A stretch of 64,000 nucleotides of DNA, from the NCBI GenBank assembly GCA_000827495.1, contig KN817636.1, positions 4,163 to 68,162 on the forward strand, read 5' to 3'. The translations under genes and the position numbers were made by a program. Below, piece after piece: positions 1-12,627 of this stretch (position 1 is its first letter; each line of letters starts with the position of its first letter). Source of the DNA: Hypholoma sublateritium FD-334 SS-4 (Eukaryota > Basidiomycota > Agaricomycetes > Agaricales > Strophariaceae). The notes under the pieces are model-generated. The model was not told the DNA's origin and did not search any database. It was given only the letters and a program-made list of their open reading frames with translations.

Positions 1-2946
1 TGACTGGTATGTCCTGCATTCGTGTCAATTGGGTGGCACTTGGGCGCCGAGCGCCCATTGCAAGCTGACTCTAACATTGATGTTCAGGGTACCCTGGTAT
101 CCCGCCTGGCCCAGATCGCCCTCAAGCCTCGGTGAAGGGGGTGCGTCTTGGACAGTATTCGCGCTGACACAGTAGACTGACNGGTGGATATTTGCAGGCC
201 ATCGAGGTGCGAGTNCCACAGCAGGGGGTGAAGGCGAAGTGGGTGCGAATTGAGCTGCGCAAGGTGGAGACACTGTCAGGTGGAGGCCCGTCGAACACGT
301 TTTACGACTTCGTTGGCCCTAGTCCAGTCAACTTATGGAATTCACCCGATGAATATANCTTGTTGCGCTCAGTATGTCTTCGTTCATCTTTTGCCGCTCT
401 CGGCGCTCATCTCGGTTCCTGGCAACAGCAAGACTTTCCGTTCTCCATTCGTATACCGGAATCAATACCGCCCACCGTAGCGTTGGACAACAAAGGTGTG
501 TAGCTTCAGTATACGTCCAGGGCCTTGACTTGAGAAATAAAATAGCCGGTATTTCCTACGAGCTTGTAGCAAGCNTGTGCACCAAGGGAAAAAGGCAGGC
601 TATAATAGATTCATCACCGTTACGTCCGCTGACTTTTTCGCAGAGGATTTTTACGCAAGGCCAAGTCCGTCGTAGTGTCTTCGATCNCANCAATTACAAT
701 TGACAAGCACGAACTCCACGCGACATGGCCGGTGTACTGCCAGCCCGAGCAGCGATCTGTGGCCCAGGATGGCGTGACGCTCATCGTAGACCGCAAGAAC
801 ACCTGTTATGGACCCGGCNACCGTGTCTCTGTGACTGCAACTGTCANATCGGACAGCCTGCACACAGTGATTTTACGAGGATACGAGTTCTTNTTAAAAG
901 AGACGACGGTATTCACGGCNGGCGTTCATGCAGCAGGGCGGAAGAATGCCGCGCCGGCGGTCACAATCGTCAATATCGCGGAGACAAAAGTACCTGTCAA
1001 TGCGACGTTGTATGGTGGCACGCAGAACACCGCGGAGCTTGGCTTTATGATTTCAGGAAACCATACCACCACGACGTTGAANGCGGCAAGACATATCGAC
1101 GTCACATATGCCTTATGTATCAGAGCACTCATGGGTACGGGGACACACATCATCCTAGAACTTCCAGTCATTATCTCTAATTGGCAAAGGTACATTCTGA
1201 TNNTCCGATGTCGCTTTTGTGCTGAATTCTCATCATCGCAGACATGTGTCCTACGAGGCCATCAAGTAAGTCATTTCGCGCAGCTAATCTTAATTTCATC
1301 ACAATGAATTGCTTGTAGCCGCATTGGACCAGCTCCAAGTCTATCACTGCTTCCAGTAAACCAGCCTCTTCCCAGCCGTATCGAGCCCAGTCGCGGGCGG
1401 CCTTCCGACATCATCGCTGCAACTCTACCAATCAATCGCACCAATGGTGACTTTAGTAATGCGCAAACCAACTTCGGTATGTATACTACTCTCCCCNGTG
1501 GCGCCTCGTCGACGGCCCCTAAAATCTCCGGTGATGACCACGGCTATGGCTCTCCATTTGCCCTTGGGCGTGGCTTGGACGACTTTGGCTCTCCCAAGCC
1601 TATTCTTTCTATCAATCCGACAACCNCNANTACTTCTTCGATTGCTGCCTCAAATACCAATACATTACCACCCTCTGCAATGNGCAACACAAGCGCGACG
1701 GCGTCGCGCTTGCATGTNAAGAATGTCGAAGTTGCTCAAGAACCTGTGTCGCGNAGTCNTAGTGGGCAGGCTACGGGATCGGGTGCTTCTGGCTCTTCTT
1801 CTGCGCAGAGCCAATGGCCCANGGCTGAAGAAGAGAAGAGACGTTATGAACAGGCCAGAGATGGTGTAATCAAAGTACATGGACCCGCATCGGCACCAGT
1901 GCGCTGTCTTTACACATATTTATATGCTTCATCTAACNATATTGGTCTAGCCGCCCGTATCAATGCGCCCAGCATCTCCGACACCCGCAACTACCTCATC
2001 TCCGCCTCGTGGTGTAGCGGCGGCGTCAGCTGCCCCCAAGAAATGGCTCTCGGCAGAGGAAGAAAAGCGCATTCTGTTCGAGAAAGCACAGGAGGCCGTC
2101 CAAGTCAAACAGGGGCAGGTTTCCCAACCTGCGCAGGACGTCAAACCTGACGTGAGGCCACAGCTGACGAGCTCTGGGTCATCGAAACTTACTGGAGCCG
2201 CGCTTTACCAGCAAGCCGTCAATGCCCGTAGCGGCGGTGGTTCAGGCTCAGGGCAAGCNGGCGGAAGTTCGCACGTCAGCCCTTCGAGGCAACCTCCTGT
2301 TTTGACGACAGGCCCACAATACATGACGGCTGAGCAGGAAAAAGCAGCGCTGAGGCGCTACGAGGANGCAAAGAGAGCTGTGGAACTGTCCCAGAGCGGC
2401 GATGAGATCCCGTCGTCCAACCCCATTGCCTACGACTCGTTATATCCTCCGAGTAAGCCAGCAGCTTCCGGATCATCCTCGCAGCCAGTTAATGATGCTC
2501 CGCCATCGTTCGAGGCGGCGGCAAGGGGGACCGACATCATGGCCCACCTCTCCGAGAAGGAACGTCTCCGTCGCGCGTACGAGGCATCTGACGCGGCTGC
2601 TATGGCACAGACTAAGACCCCGCCTCCGGTATCCTATGCTGCACCCCCACCCGCTCCAGCGCCGACACCCGCTCCGGCGCTAGCGCCTGGCACGAGCTTG
2701 CCCGATCAATACGCCAACGTGCTTGAAGAGAAGGACGCGGTACGCAGAAAGCTGGAGGCGCGCGACGCACAGCTTGCGGCCAAGGCACTTACTATGAGTA
2801 TTGCAGGTCCTCAGTCGGTCATTTGCTGCTCAGATTCTACATGGTCTCAAGTACCCCCCCCAATTCGGAGACTCCACCTGTCTCAGACGGTGTCATACTG
2901 GGAGAAGACGCCAATGACTTCAGACATGACACCCAATGCTTCGTAG
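1..2946 (+). CDS. Arrestin-like domain protein (5' end unresolved)
   Basis: Exons starting at about 197 (after a TTTGCAG acceptor) encode an arrestin N-domain: a segment with IRIELRKVETLSGGG-like sequence, then FPFSIRIPESIPP, ITIDKHELHATWPVYC, DRKNTCYGPG and, near the end, GTGTHIILELPVIISNW. These match the arrestin family of basidiomycetes, whose members act as trafficking or ubiquitin-ligase adaptors. The tail (about 1963-2900) is disordered and carries four related charged motifs: SAEEEKRILFEKA, TAEQEKAALRRYE, SEKERLRRAYEA and LEEKDAVRRKLEA. The first exons lie before or at the left edge and were not resolved. Single Ns occur through 182-2366, so small frame errors are possible. The last exon after a likely intron near 2788-2808 gives an atypical C-terminus ending at 2946. 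The stop is only 84 bases from the convergent gene at 3031. Family call is firm; exon borders are not. Confidence 0.8.
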
Positions 2947-3030
2947 AACAACACCAACTCAAATTTCAAACAAAAGGTCATTATACATTGATGTAGCACA
3001 TTTAAATCTATGGCTACTGGTGAAAAAATA

Positions 3031-3620
3031 TTACATCTTTCGTTGAAGCTCTCGAACTAATTTCTTTAGTGTAGCATGAAGTTCTTGCCTATCCTCCCGT
3101 GCTTCTGCGGCCATTCTATCTATGCTTCCTGCCACACGAACAACGCTCTCTGCAAGGTTTTCTTCGACGTTTTCAGAAAGACGCTGCCTCTTTACCTCTT
3201 GAACGCCGTTGTCATCACTTTCGATGGTGGATTCGGATAGGAGGCGCTAGTGTTCCTATATTAGTAAAATGGGTTATGGGGGAAGCAGAGGTATTTTACC
3301 TTAAACTTGCCACTGCGCTGTGGTACCTTACTTCCTCCAGGTGCGGCACTGAATGAAGGGCTCAAAACTGGCCGGCGAGGCTGCGTGCTTGGAGGAGGAA
3401 TGTTCTCGTCATCGTCCACTTTGCGATTGTTGCGAGTGGCTAGAACAGAGGCCTGGTGGAGAGGACGAGAATCCAGAGGTGCTGGTTCGGGAGACCTGTC
3501 CCCTCGAATCGGAGAAAAGTCCATCATGGATTTCCAGGTTTCCTCCCATGGCTCGAGCTTTGGGGGCGGCAGGTCGCAAAAGACGGGGACGGTTTTACGG
3601 GGGGCTTTTTTACTCGCCAT
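3031..3620 (-). CDS. Small hypothetical protein, 178 residues, two exons
   Basis: I do not recognise this gene. Exon 1 is 3300-3620 and exon 2 is 3031-3246 on the minus strand. The 53-base intron has donor GTAAAA, a TTACTAAT branch-point-like sequence and a TAG acceptor. Joining keeps the frame exactly and gives 178 residues. The N-terminus is basic (MASKKAPRK), followed by a Pro-rich part with a WEETWKSMMDF motif and then a charged, helix-prone C-terminal half ending in LKKLVRELQRKM that could form a coiled coil. It is convergent with the arrestin gene (84-base gap) and divergent from the DUF6532 gene. The clean intron is the main support for it being real. No function can be given. Confidence 0.65.
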
Positions 3621-4154
3621 TTTGGTACAACCATTTTTCCGCGTTGGCTTGTTTTATAGGCCATAACGACAGGGTAGTGAGTGGAGCCGTGTTTTCGGGG
3701 TTATGAAGTGCAGCCACGCAGTGATGGAAACCGCGCAGATGTGGACCCTCCATTTGAGCATGCGCCACAAAGCCCTTCCGCTTGGTTTGACGATTTTGCA
3801 TTTCTGCAGACCGTCTTTTACAGCACCTACGCCTCTACCTTGGAAGTTGGGACAATCTCAAATGGAATAAGTTAACCTGCAATTATCTCACTCATCCCAG
3901 CTGAAAACCACTCAGTTTATTCTAGGAAAATACACTCAATCGGAAGAATTTTGTAGTTCAGAATATGAACCACCACTGTTGGTGGCTATGCGTCAACTTG
4001 AAGACGTCAGAAATTCATACCAAAGGAGCTCTAGTGCGGTCATTGGAGACCCTCAGCGTACGCTAACGCTTTATGGACTTCGGGCACCACTGGGAGATTC
4101 TTTAAAAAGCAGGCAAGAATTCTGCACCCCATCGTCTTCAATCAAAATTCGCTC

Positions 4155-5730
4155 ATGTCTGAATCGTCCCAAACAAGCCGATCACCAGAATTGTATCAGC
4201 CAGGATCAGACTTCGAGTTCGATATGGGCTCGACCGTGGCAAACACTCAAGCTTCAGGGTAAATAGACTCCCCCTGTTCTTTGTTATATCCTGACTCTCT
4301 AAAGCAAACGGCCTCGTCACACCAACGACTCGGAGGCATCATTGCCCACTCATAAAGAACTTTCGAACTTTGGACGTATATACAGCCGTCAAGACGACCC
4401 TTTCACAACCATAGATGCCATCGTAGATTTTGGGATCAAACATCAACACGCTGATTCCGTGAATGGAACGATTGGTGGCACTAACCCGGCAACACTCTCG
4501 CGGGGGTAAGCTCTTCGAACTGGATTTAACTTATAACTGGCTTATTGTTTAATAGGGATCACCGACTCATCCACAGCTGGGATCTTCTGTGTTCGATCAT
4601 CCCGAACTTTCGCGCACTGATGCTCGCATTGTCCAACAATTACAGCCACTCAAGTCGGAAGGTCGCTTGCCAAAAAGTTAGTCTACGCCCCTTTGACGCA
4701 TATGTCCCCGGCCTATCATCCATACTGAATTCATATTCCTGGTGTTAGATTTATCACGGTGTCACAACGGTCCGATCTGACGATACAGCAAGCTTAAAGA
4801 CCTGTATTGTCTCATACATCCGTGCCGACCCAACGGATTCAATCTCACCTGCAATATCAATCAAAGGCAAGTTTAAGGATGATCGCGGCTTCTGTCACCC
4901 TGCCACTGCATCACTGCTCTGCCCTGTGATGTATCCGGATACACCTGAGTACGTGCTCTATCAGTTGTACCTTTCATATGTCACTAACATACTCATAGGA
5001 CATACAATGCTATCTTAAGCGGAAGGCTTCCGGTCACAACGACCATGCTCCCGCGATTCCTATTCCCTGATGACCATGTTTACGATCCCGACGATATCTC
5101 AAAGGACCTTCTTCGAGGACATGTGATGTACAGAGTGAGTTGCCTCAGACATTCTCGATATGCTCTCAGCGCAATCTTAACTTTTACTAGGCGGCTAAGC
5201 ATATTTTCCAAGGCCCTTCAGCCGCTTTGCAAGGACCCGGCTCTCACCGTGGAAAGCAGGGCAACGCTTCAATATGTGGTATAACAACAATGACGCCGCG
5301 TACAATTGCATATGTGGCCACACAAGTACGTATTGTCAACTTCCTCAAGATCATGAAATGTAACCGTTCATCATGGACTCTTCGTAGGTCCGCTTTGCCT
5401 TAAGCTCGACAAGCTCGTGGACACCCAGAGATGGCACATTTAGTTATACTGACTTTTACTGGCATATTGTTGGGCTGCTCGACGACGAAGACGATGACAT
5501 GGAGGGTCCCGAGATCATTAGACTCTATAACTAGTAAGTCTTCACAAATGATTTCTCGTGCTCACTTCATCTGACTCAATGTCTTTTGCGTCATTCCTTT
5601 TAGTCATGTTTTCGGAACCGAGGACCCTGATCATACCACAGATACCACTCCTGAACTCGTAAATCAGTACGACTTGATCAAGCAACAGCGCGCCGCAAAA
5701 CGTGCACGTATCTCTTACATTGATAATTAG
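4155..5730 (+). CDS. DUF6532 domain protein, 389 residues, eight exons
   Basis: Eight exons join in frame: 4155-4258, 4305-4505, 4556-4676, 4749-4948, 4999-5134, 5191-5325, 5388-5533 and 5604-5730. Introns are 46-72 bases with standard borders. The C-terminal two thirds carries the marks I associate with DUF6532, a family common and often multicopy in Agaricomycetes: a TVRSDDTASLKTCIVSYI block, ISIKGKFKDD, HPATASLLCPVMYP, then RFALSSTSSWTPRDGTFSYT followed by DFYWHIVGLLDDEDDD, and a basic tail near KQQRAAKRAR. The first 110 residues are unconserved and probably disordered. The function of DUF6532 is unknown; some members occur next to transposon-like genes. The ATG at 4155 is the first that opens this spliced frame. 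No frameshift is seen. Confidence 0.8.
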
Positions 5731-7902
5731 TGTCACACCAAATACTTGTATATTTTCCAATGAAATCGAATCAATGCTGTTGGTAATCATGAGCATGTTT
5801 CTATCCTTCTGTACCACCCAACGGTTCAGACCCGCACCCCGATCTTGTAGCTGGTGTCATCGGCAATGCAAACCAAGATATGTATCTACCCCTTCAAATA
5901 GGCTTGCCTTTGTATTGCCTTTGTACCAGATATTTACCTTGTCTGATCTGAACTACAAAGCCTTGTAATGCTCTGTCTATTGAGCAACTCAATACCCGCC
6001 TCCCAAAATCCCAAGGCGCTCCAAGTCGATATCGTGGCTAAATTTAGATTTGACTTGTATAATGACTCGACATCTGACTTTAGTATGATGACAATGTCTG
6101 GTGCCGTTTACATGGGTCTTTTGGCTTGGATAGACATGTCATGACTGACTAGATAACATTGTATATCAGCACTCACATGAGAGACAAAGTCTCATAATGT
6201 TTATAGACTCTGATGTACTTCAGCATAGAAGCAAATGAGACGATACTAGTGCCGTATAGTACTTATACGAAGTTGATATGCAGCTAATGTTTTGTCAGTC
6301 TTTGTAGACTCCAATACATTAACATATTCACTCAAATGCAATGATGTAGTCTGAAATTCCCAACTAAGCCTGTTATGATTTATCAAACGATATAAGTCCG
6401 CTATCAATCTTCATATGCAGGTAATATGTGGGTAATGGCTGATACATGCCTATACGCCGTAATATTCTGCAGTATTTACCTAAATACAATGACACAGGCA
6501 AAAATATACGACTAAGCACGTTATGCTCGATCAGACCCTGTAGGACCCAAAAGAAAACTTCTTCGATAGATATAGTGGCCCTTGAGCTGATGGGCTGACG
6601 GGGCCATATAAAACCATATCTCTTCACATATTGAAAAAATGATTTTTCCGACATCACATCGAGACCGTGCTGCGCTTATTCCTGGCTTATTCGGCTGCCA
6701 AAAATCGATATATTCATCACACAGGCTGAAGTGCTCGAAAGATACATGGTGTACATATGCTGTGCCATCTTTCGCCCACGATATTGTTTTTGTAATCGCA
6801 AATGTAGAGGTTGTATTCTGGGTTATCTTAAGCTATGCATATCGTGACGGCATTGAACGGCTCCGTTCATGATCATGTTCTAATACAAAGCATATAAATA
6901 TCTGATCGCCCGGAGATGCCTTGTGGCCTTAGAAAAAACGGTCTGTGATCACGGGCACTATAATTGAGGCTGAGCGTGGGATATTCCAATATCTTTACGA
7001 GTAGATTGTGGTATTACAATCGGTGTGCTTGAGCTGCTTGGAGTTGTGAGATGGGGTGTTCATTTTCACTCGTTGGTTCACAGGACTTCCTCGATTGACG
7101 TAGAATCAAGTACTTGACAGTATTTGCCAACGATATACGAGATGATGATTGTGATGGCTCAAAGAGAGCAGCACAGCAAGATGAAGAGCCGGATTGTGTT
7201 CCGTAGGCGTGCATTGATTTTGAAAAGACATAATTTGCGATGATAGTGAATTTATTTGAAAGATGTGTGACTCGCTTCCGAGCTCTAGACAGTCAATATT
7301 CCACCCTGGTTTTCGCAGTGCTTTCTTTCTTTGAGAATCGAGTTGAAAGCGCGAACAAGTCAAAAGCGCTGGAGTTGCTTTTCAGTTTGCTTTTCATTTC
7401 CGTCAAAGACCTGGCCCGATCAACCGCTTTGATGGATCGTCGGTCTCTAAGCTCAAAAGAGATATTTACCATACTGGGACATTTCACGAAATCCTCGCAA
7501 AGAAAGTACACAGAGGCTGATTCCATGTCTTCATAGCCTATTTCTAGAGTGTTATATTTCTATCTGCAAGTCGTATATAACTATTGCATAACAACGAGTG
7601 ACATACTGTACTCACTCCCTCCCGAGTCCCAGATAGCAAAAATTTCCCAGTATGGTAAGTTTCTTTTATCCAGTTTAGTAACCGACGACCATCAAAGTGG
7701 TGTATCAGTCTTTCACCCTAAAAGATCGCTCTGATATTGCTTCTTGCTTTGCAGATCTTTCAGATTATTTGCGCTTTCAATCGACTGTTCAAAGCAACGG
7801 ATAGTTATATAATGAGGGTGAGGAAGCCTCTGAAAATCAGACAGAACAGCAGCTTTCGACAACACCTCCGAGCTTTTCTGTACCTTCCTTGCAAGTCGAC
7901 AG
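5731..7902. other. Gene-poor AT-rich stretch
   Basis: About 2.2 kb without a supportable gene. Open frames here are short (under 100 codons), overlap on both strands and do not extend through plausible introns. Frames at 7240-7536 (plus) and 7293-7526 (minus) are antiparallel shadows of one another and neither has a recognised motif. A decayed gene or UTR material cannot be excluded. Confidence 0.5.
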
Positions 7903-8103
7903 ATGTCATACCAAAACCCAATGCATGCCTCCGGAGCGCAGTCGGGATCTTCAGCTCTTGGCGGTGCTCTCAGTGGACCACGACAAACATCACTGCCGTC
8001 AACAACGCCAGGCGGCGCACCCCCCAACCCGCTGCACCCGCCGGTCCACCCTGCCAATCAGTCCGGATATAGCAGTCTCGGCGGCGCAGTTTCAGGGAAA
8101 TGA
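7903..8103 (+). CDS. Possible small Gly/Ser/Pro-rich protein, 66 residues
   Basis: A 66-residue frame with an internal near repeat: GAQSGSSALGGALSG near the N-terminus and NQSGYSSLGGAVSG at the C-terminus, separated by a Pro-rich linker. It has a stop at 8101-8103 and lies about 300 bases beyond the 3' end of the GH92 gene, pointing towards it. The internal repeat suggests a real, low-complexity product or a last exon of a larger gene whose upstream exons I could not place. No family is recognised. Confidence 0.35.
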   Translation: MSYQNPMHASGAQSGSSALGGALSGPRQTSLPSTTPGGAPPNPLHPPVHPANQSGYSSLGGAVSGK

Positions 8104-8399
8104 TTGTAGAGACCTGTTTCTCACCATGAGCTGCAAGGTGTGTTCCTTCTCGATATCCCAGTTTTCCAAAAATTTACAGGCTTCATTTCAGAGCTGCCAA
8201 TATCACAAATCTCCAGCATTTTACATATACGCGCGATTGAGTCAGGGACACTGCTTTTGATTCATGGGGACATTTCTGGACGAAATCTATTACACATACT
8301 TACCTACCTTATGTTCCTATATCTTACTCGGGGTCTGACGATGGACATAATTACAATCCAAACATTTGTATTGCATTCAACGACCAATCCAGAGCACCG

Positions 8400-11300
8400 T
8401 TACAGCTCATCACGAATTGTATCGTCAGAGTTTCTGTCGCGCGTGGCACGTGGAAGAGGCATACTCACCTGAGGACCATTGGTATCCCCAGACCCCAAAC
8501 CTGCAAGAGCTGCACCAGGCCCGAACGCCGCGACGAGCGCAGGGTCGTTGCCCCATGCCTCGATCTCAGCGCTCATTTCAAACACGATCTCGGCCCCGTG
8601 CGCGATCTGCGCATGGCGGATGACGGGGGAGGCCACCGGCACACCGTCGATAGTGAGGGACTTGATGTACGGCTTCGTGCGTGCGCCAAGGGCAGTGATT
8701 GTCAGATTCCTGTTGGCGTTGCCCCCGGAAGAGCCTGAGCCTTCTAGAGCAATGGAAATTTTCTCAAAAAAAGGCCTAGAAAGGGGTCATGGATAGTTAG
8801 ATTTGGATGAGGGTGGAAGATGAGATACATGTCTTACGATCCGACGATGTATTCCGCTGACACAGGGTTCACCGGATAAAATCCCATGGCGGAGAATATG
8901 TACCAAGCACTCATCTGGCCACAGTCTTCGTTCTGAAAGTGATATGTCAATTGCCAGATGCGCTCGATATATATATATCAGACCTACTCCTGACAGCCCA
9001 GTAGGAGTGTTGTTGTAATTCGCGATAGCTATCTCTCGAACCCTTTCCTGTGATTTGAATGCAGCGCCCGCCATGGAATACATATAGGGTATATGGTGTG
9101 AAGGCTTCCAGAAGATTCAATCAAAGGGAATACAAACGCAGACAATTGACTTAGCACACCTCATTACTTTGGTCGTTATGCCCTCCATTAAAATGATCTT
9201 CTAGACTTTGGACAAACTTTATTTTCCCACCCCGTCGCTCGATCAGAGTGGGGACATCATGCACAACGTCGAACGAGTATGCCCACTTGTCGCCTGAATA
9301 TTTTAGAAGCCAGAAATGTTAGTAATTTAGATTGAATTCACAAGAACGACTGTCGTAAAACGCACCTTCAGTCCATCCATTATCAGGCCCCGCCCAGCTT
9401 CCATCAGTATTCCTTGCCTCCATGAACCCGGTCTCGTCATTGAACAGTTGGAAAGCGTTAGTCATGGATCTGTTGAACAACATCTGCGTGATGTCTTCTG
9501 GCTTGCCTAGTTCGCGAGCGAGAACATAGGCCGCGTAGTCGTCGTCTGACATATTTGTTGGGAGAATCTCAGCAATGTGCCCAAGACAATTTATTGAAAC
9601 TTACACGAGTAGTCGAGCGTTCGCGATGCACTTTCTGAGTGTACATCGTCCGCTACCCACCCTTTCCCTAGGGTAGCGAATGCAGTAGAAAGGCCTGCGC
9701 GCACTTCATAATCTACGTGCTGATTGGGAGAGGGGGGATAGATGAATATCTGATTTCACCCGTCATAAAGTCAAAGAGCGTTCTTCACCTCTTCTCGATC
9801 GGAATATCTGGATTACAATCATCAGTTTGACGCTTCGTGAATATAGCAGGGTCAAACGTACACTACCGTTGCGTCGTCCTTTGGTGGGACTGTGGCATCC
9901 TTCCAGACCGCCTCCCATGCCAGATCACGGTCAATCCCCGTTATGTTTTTCAGAACTGCTTCAGCGATGAGGGAATCAGCATGGGTAGCCACCTATATAC
10001 GCAGAACAATAGTAAACTCTGTCAGAATAGCATGAATCTCAATGAATTAATTCACGGCGTACCATGATGTTTGTCTCTACGACGTTCTTCCACATAGGCA
10101 TCCAACCACCCTAGAAGCCACATTATGCATGAATACATTTAAAAAGTAGATAGTCGACGGGATGAGACCCGGCACGCACCTCTTGGTAATCAGCCAACAT
10201 ACTCTGCACCATCCCTGGAATGCGATGGGGGACAAACAGAATTTGCCAGGCCCACTCAGCGCGGTATGTATCCTTTGAGGTAAATGCACGTCAATAAATC
10301 GATGGGGGACATTAATGAAACAGATTCACCCAGATTGAATAGCCTGTGTAAGACTCGCCGCTATCGGAGAGGTGATGGACCTCGTTATCGTAGCCCGAAT
10401 AATACAAATTTCCTTCGTGTTGCTCGGAGGGATACTGATGCAGGTAAACCATGAATTTAGCATCGAGGAGAATGTAAAGTCCAGGAAGCCTACCTGGAGA
10501 GTATGAACAACGCCAGTCCAGAACGTCTGTAAATCCACAAAATCTCTGCTCTTCGGGTCGACGCTTCTCCCATCTGCATAAACTTGTACCTCAACACGAT
10601 TCAGTAGGTCTGCCCAGGACTTCCGAACGAGGTATGCGGTGTTTTCGAATGTCCCGGGAACGAGATGAATTTCGTCTTCTGAGGATTCGGGGGATATGTC
10701 CGGGATTTCGGTTTCCAAATTCGTTCTCGCCTGTTCCACAGATATGAATGAGGTCCCAACACGGAGGGTGATAATTGTATCGCCCCCGCTCGGTTTCGGA
10801 AACTTGGCGTATGCGCTAAGAAGCGGGCCCGTGGAGACCTTCCCTTCCTCTGCAGGGAAAATTGTCGTGTTTTGAATAATTCCGTAAGTAGGCTGAGGAG
10901 TCCCAGGGTCAAATCTGGCGCAAAAATATCCCTTAAACTGCTCGGAAAAGGGCGCGATTGAGGTTGGGGCTATAATCCAGTCCTGGCGTTCGTCTGACCA
11001 TCCGCAAATTTCCAGTGGGGTCTGGATTGAGACGGCACCCAATGGGTAGGTTATATTAGAGGCATCCGAGGTGATGATAGAAGGCCGCGAAACTTGGAAG
11101 AGAAGGTGGGGAGGAAGTGTGCCGTTGAATGTAAATCGCAAGTGGGCCACGCGCGACGCTATGTGACGCGTCAGAAGAGCAAAGGATATGTATCGTGGAG
11201 TACGCACTCGCAGACTGTTCTATCTGTATGGTCCCTCCGTGTTTGTCGTCCAACTCCACACTGTAATACCCCGAACTCACGACTTCTTTCTTCTGCCCAT

Positions 11301-11700
11301 CGTTCCCACGAATGACATTCAGGCCCCGTTGCTCGAAATCCACCTGCACCTCGTCGTCCACGCCGGCGCTGACGCTTATTGGAGCACTCTCTCCCATCCA
11401 AATCGCAGGCTGGCGCGTTCCAACGACGCCCATCACTTTATCCAAAGTCCAATTGTACGGTGTTGCCGACACGTAGTGGACTTGATTCTGTGCAACCCAA
11501 CGTGTCATGGCAAAAGGTGGTGCGGTGCTAGGTATCATACCACCAGATCCATTTGGAGTATCGCCCCCATTCCCTATGAGCAAATTGACTAGGTCAAGCC
11601 CGGTGCTCGACGGAACAGAGAATGAGGGCGGCGGTTGCGTAGAGGTTGCATTCACCAAGCACAGGGCAGTGAACAGTAGTATGTGCTTCTGTAAGTCCAT
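8400..11700 (-). CDS. Secreted GH92 alpha-1,2-mannosidase, multi-exon
   Basis: Glycoside hydrolase family 92 enzymes are calcium-dependent exo-alpha-mannosidases; fungal secreted members trim alpha-mannosyl residues from glycoproteins. The start at 11700 gives a signal peptide (MDLQKHILLFTALCLVNATS). Reading down the minus strand: the N-terminal sandwich domain (about 10.5-11.7 kb, with DLVNLLIGNGGDTPNGSGGM and SGYYSVEL), EGNLYYSGYDNEVHHLSDSG, EWAWQILFVPHRIPGM, a short GGWMPMWKNVVETN exon, then MFNRSMTNAFQLFNDETGFM, GSWAGPDNGWTEG, WAYSFDVVHDVP and NHFNGGHNDQ-like sequence. After these come AIANYNNTPTGLSG and NEDCGQMSAWYIFSAMGFYP, the usual GH92 C-terminal signature. At least ten short introns split it. 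The last coding part runs to a TGA near 8400, but a good donor follows the codons GPQ at about 8470, so a further tiny exon is possible. Appears intact. Confidence 0.88.
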
Positions 11701-12289
11701 TTTACTACATTCACGTTGAGTCAATTAGCCGATGTGTAGGATATGAACGAACTTGCAGTAATGCACGAGGGCTGCCCCAAAATCAGACTCACTACACAAT
11801 CCGTTCAGATTTTAGCAACGCAACGCAGAGGTTGATCGCAGACCTATGGCCCAGCTATCCTGTTTAAGAAACCTTCCAAATTTCTGAGTTCTCAAAGTCC
11901 GTGGAAGTTCTGGCAACGCGAACGATGGTCAGAAGGGAGAGTCAGGAGGCGCAGGAGAGAAGCTAACACCGGACCGAGCCTGGCCGACCTCTCAGTTCTT
12001 TCGGGACTTCGCGAAGCGGGGTTCTAAATTCTCTAGTCGCCGCAATGCCAGACTTATGAAAGACGGTGCGATTTGATTATTTGAGACGCTTCGATGGCAC
12101 ATCCATTCTCATGATTGAGTGCGAGCGGCAACTTTTTGGGTGTTGTATTCTTGTAGATAACTAAATTCTCGTTAGATCGATGCGAATTCTAATACCAGCA
12201 TTGAGAGGTCGTTGAGCTTTATGAGCTCTACCAAAGCTCTACCGTTGTCATTTTTGGGCAATTTGGATTTGATTTGGATTGCTCGTTCG

Positions 12290-12347
12290 ACGTTGAACGT
12301 GAAACGTTGATGACGGACGTTCGTCGTTGACGCAACGTTGACGTTGA
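12290..12347. promoter_or_regulatory. Cluster of ACGTTGA repeats in divergent promoter
   Basis: Four copies of ACGTTGA at 12290, 12304, 12335 and 12341 (the last two overlapping by one base), plus CGTTGA at 12325, sit inside 58 bases. They lie between the GH92 gene (minus) and the BRCT gene (plus), about 280 bases before the latter's ATG. The arrangement suggests a binding-site cluster, or a decayed short tandem repeat. No known factor is assigned. Confidence 0.4.
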
Positions 12348-12627
12348 ATCATTGGCACTTGTCACGCGACAGTTACTTGATCCCGTGCCGTGACGACACG
12401 ACGCACTCTCCCAGGTTCGAGTTGGCCCGAGGTCGTGGCACGATCTGTTCTTCCATTCAACTTTCACGCATCCTTTGCTTATATTTCACTGAAGACTGGA
12501 ATTCTTGCTTTGTTTCAATCCATTCCTTTGTTGCGGGCGAGAAGTGACTGTCGACGCTTTTCTAACCAGCCCTGACTGACGCAAGACTTGGACCAATTTA
12601 CAACAGACGAACGAACAGTACCAAAAG

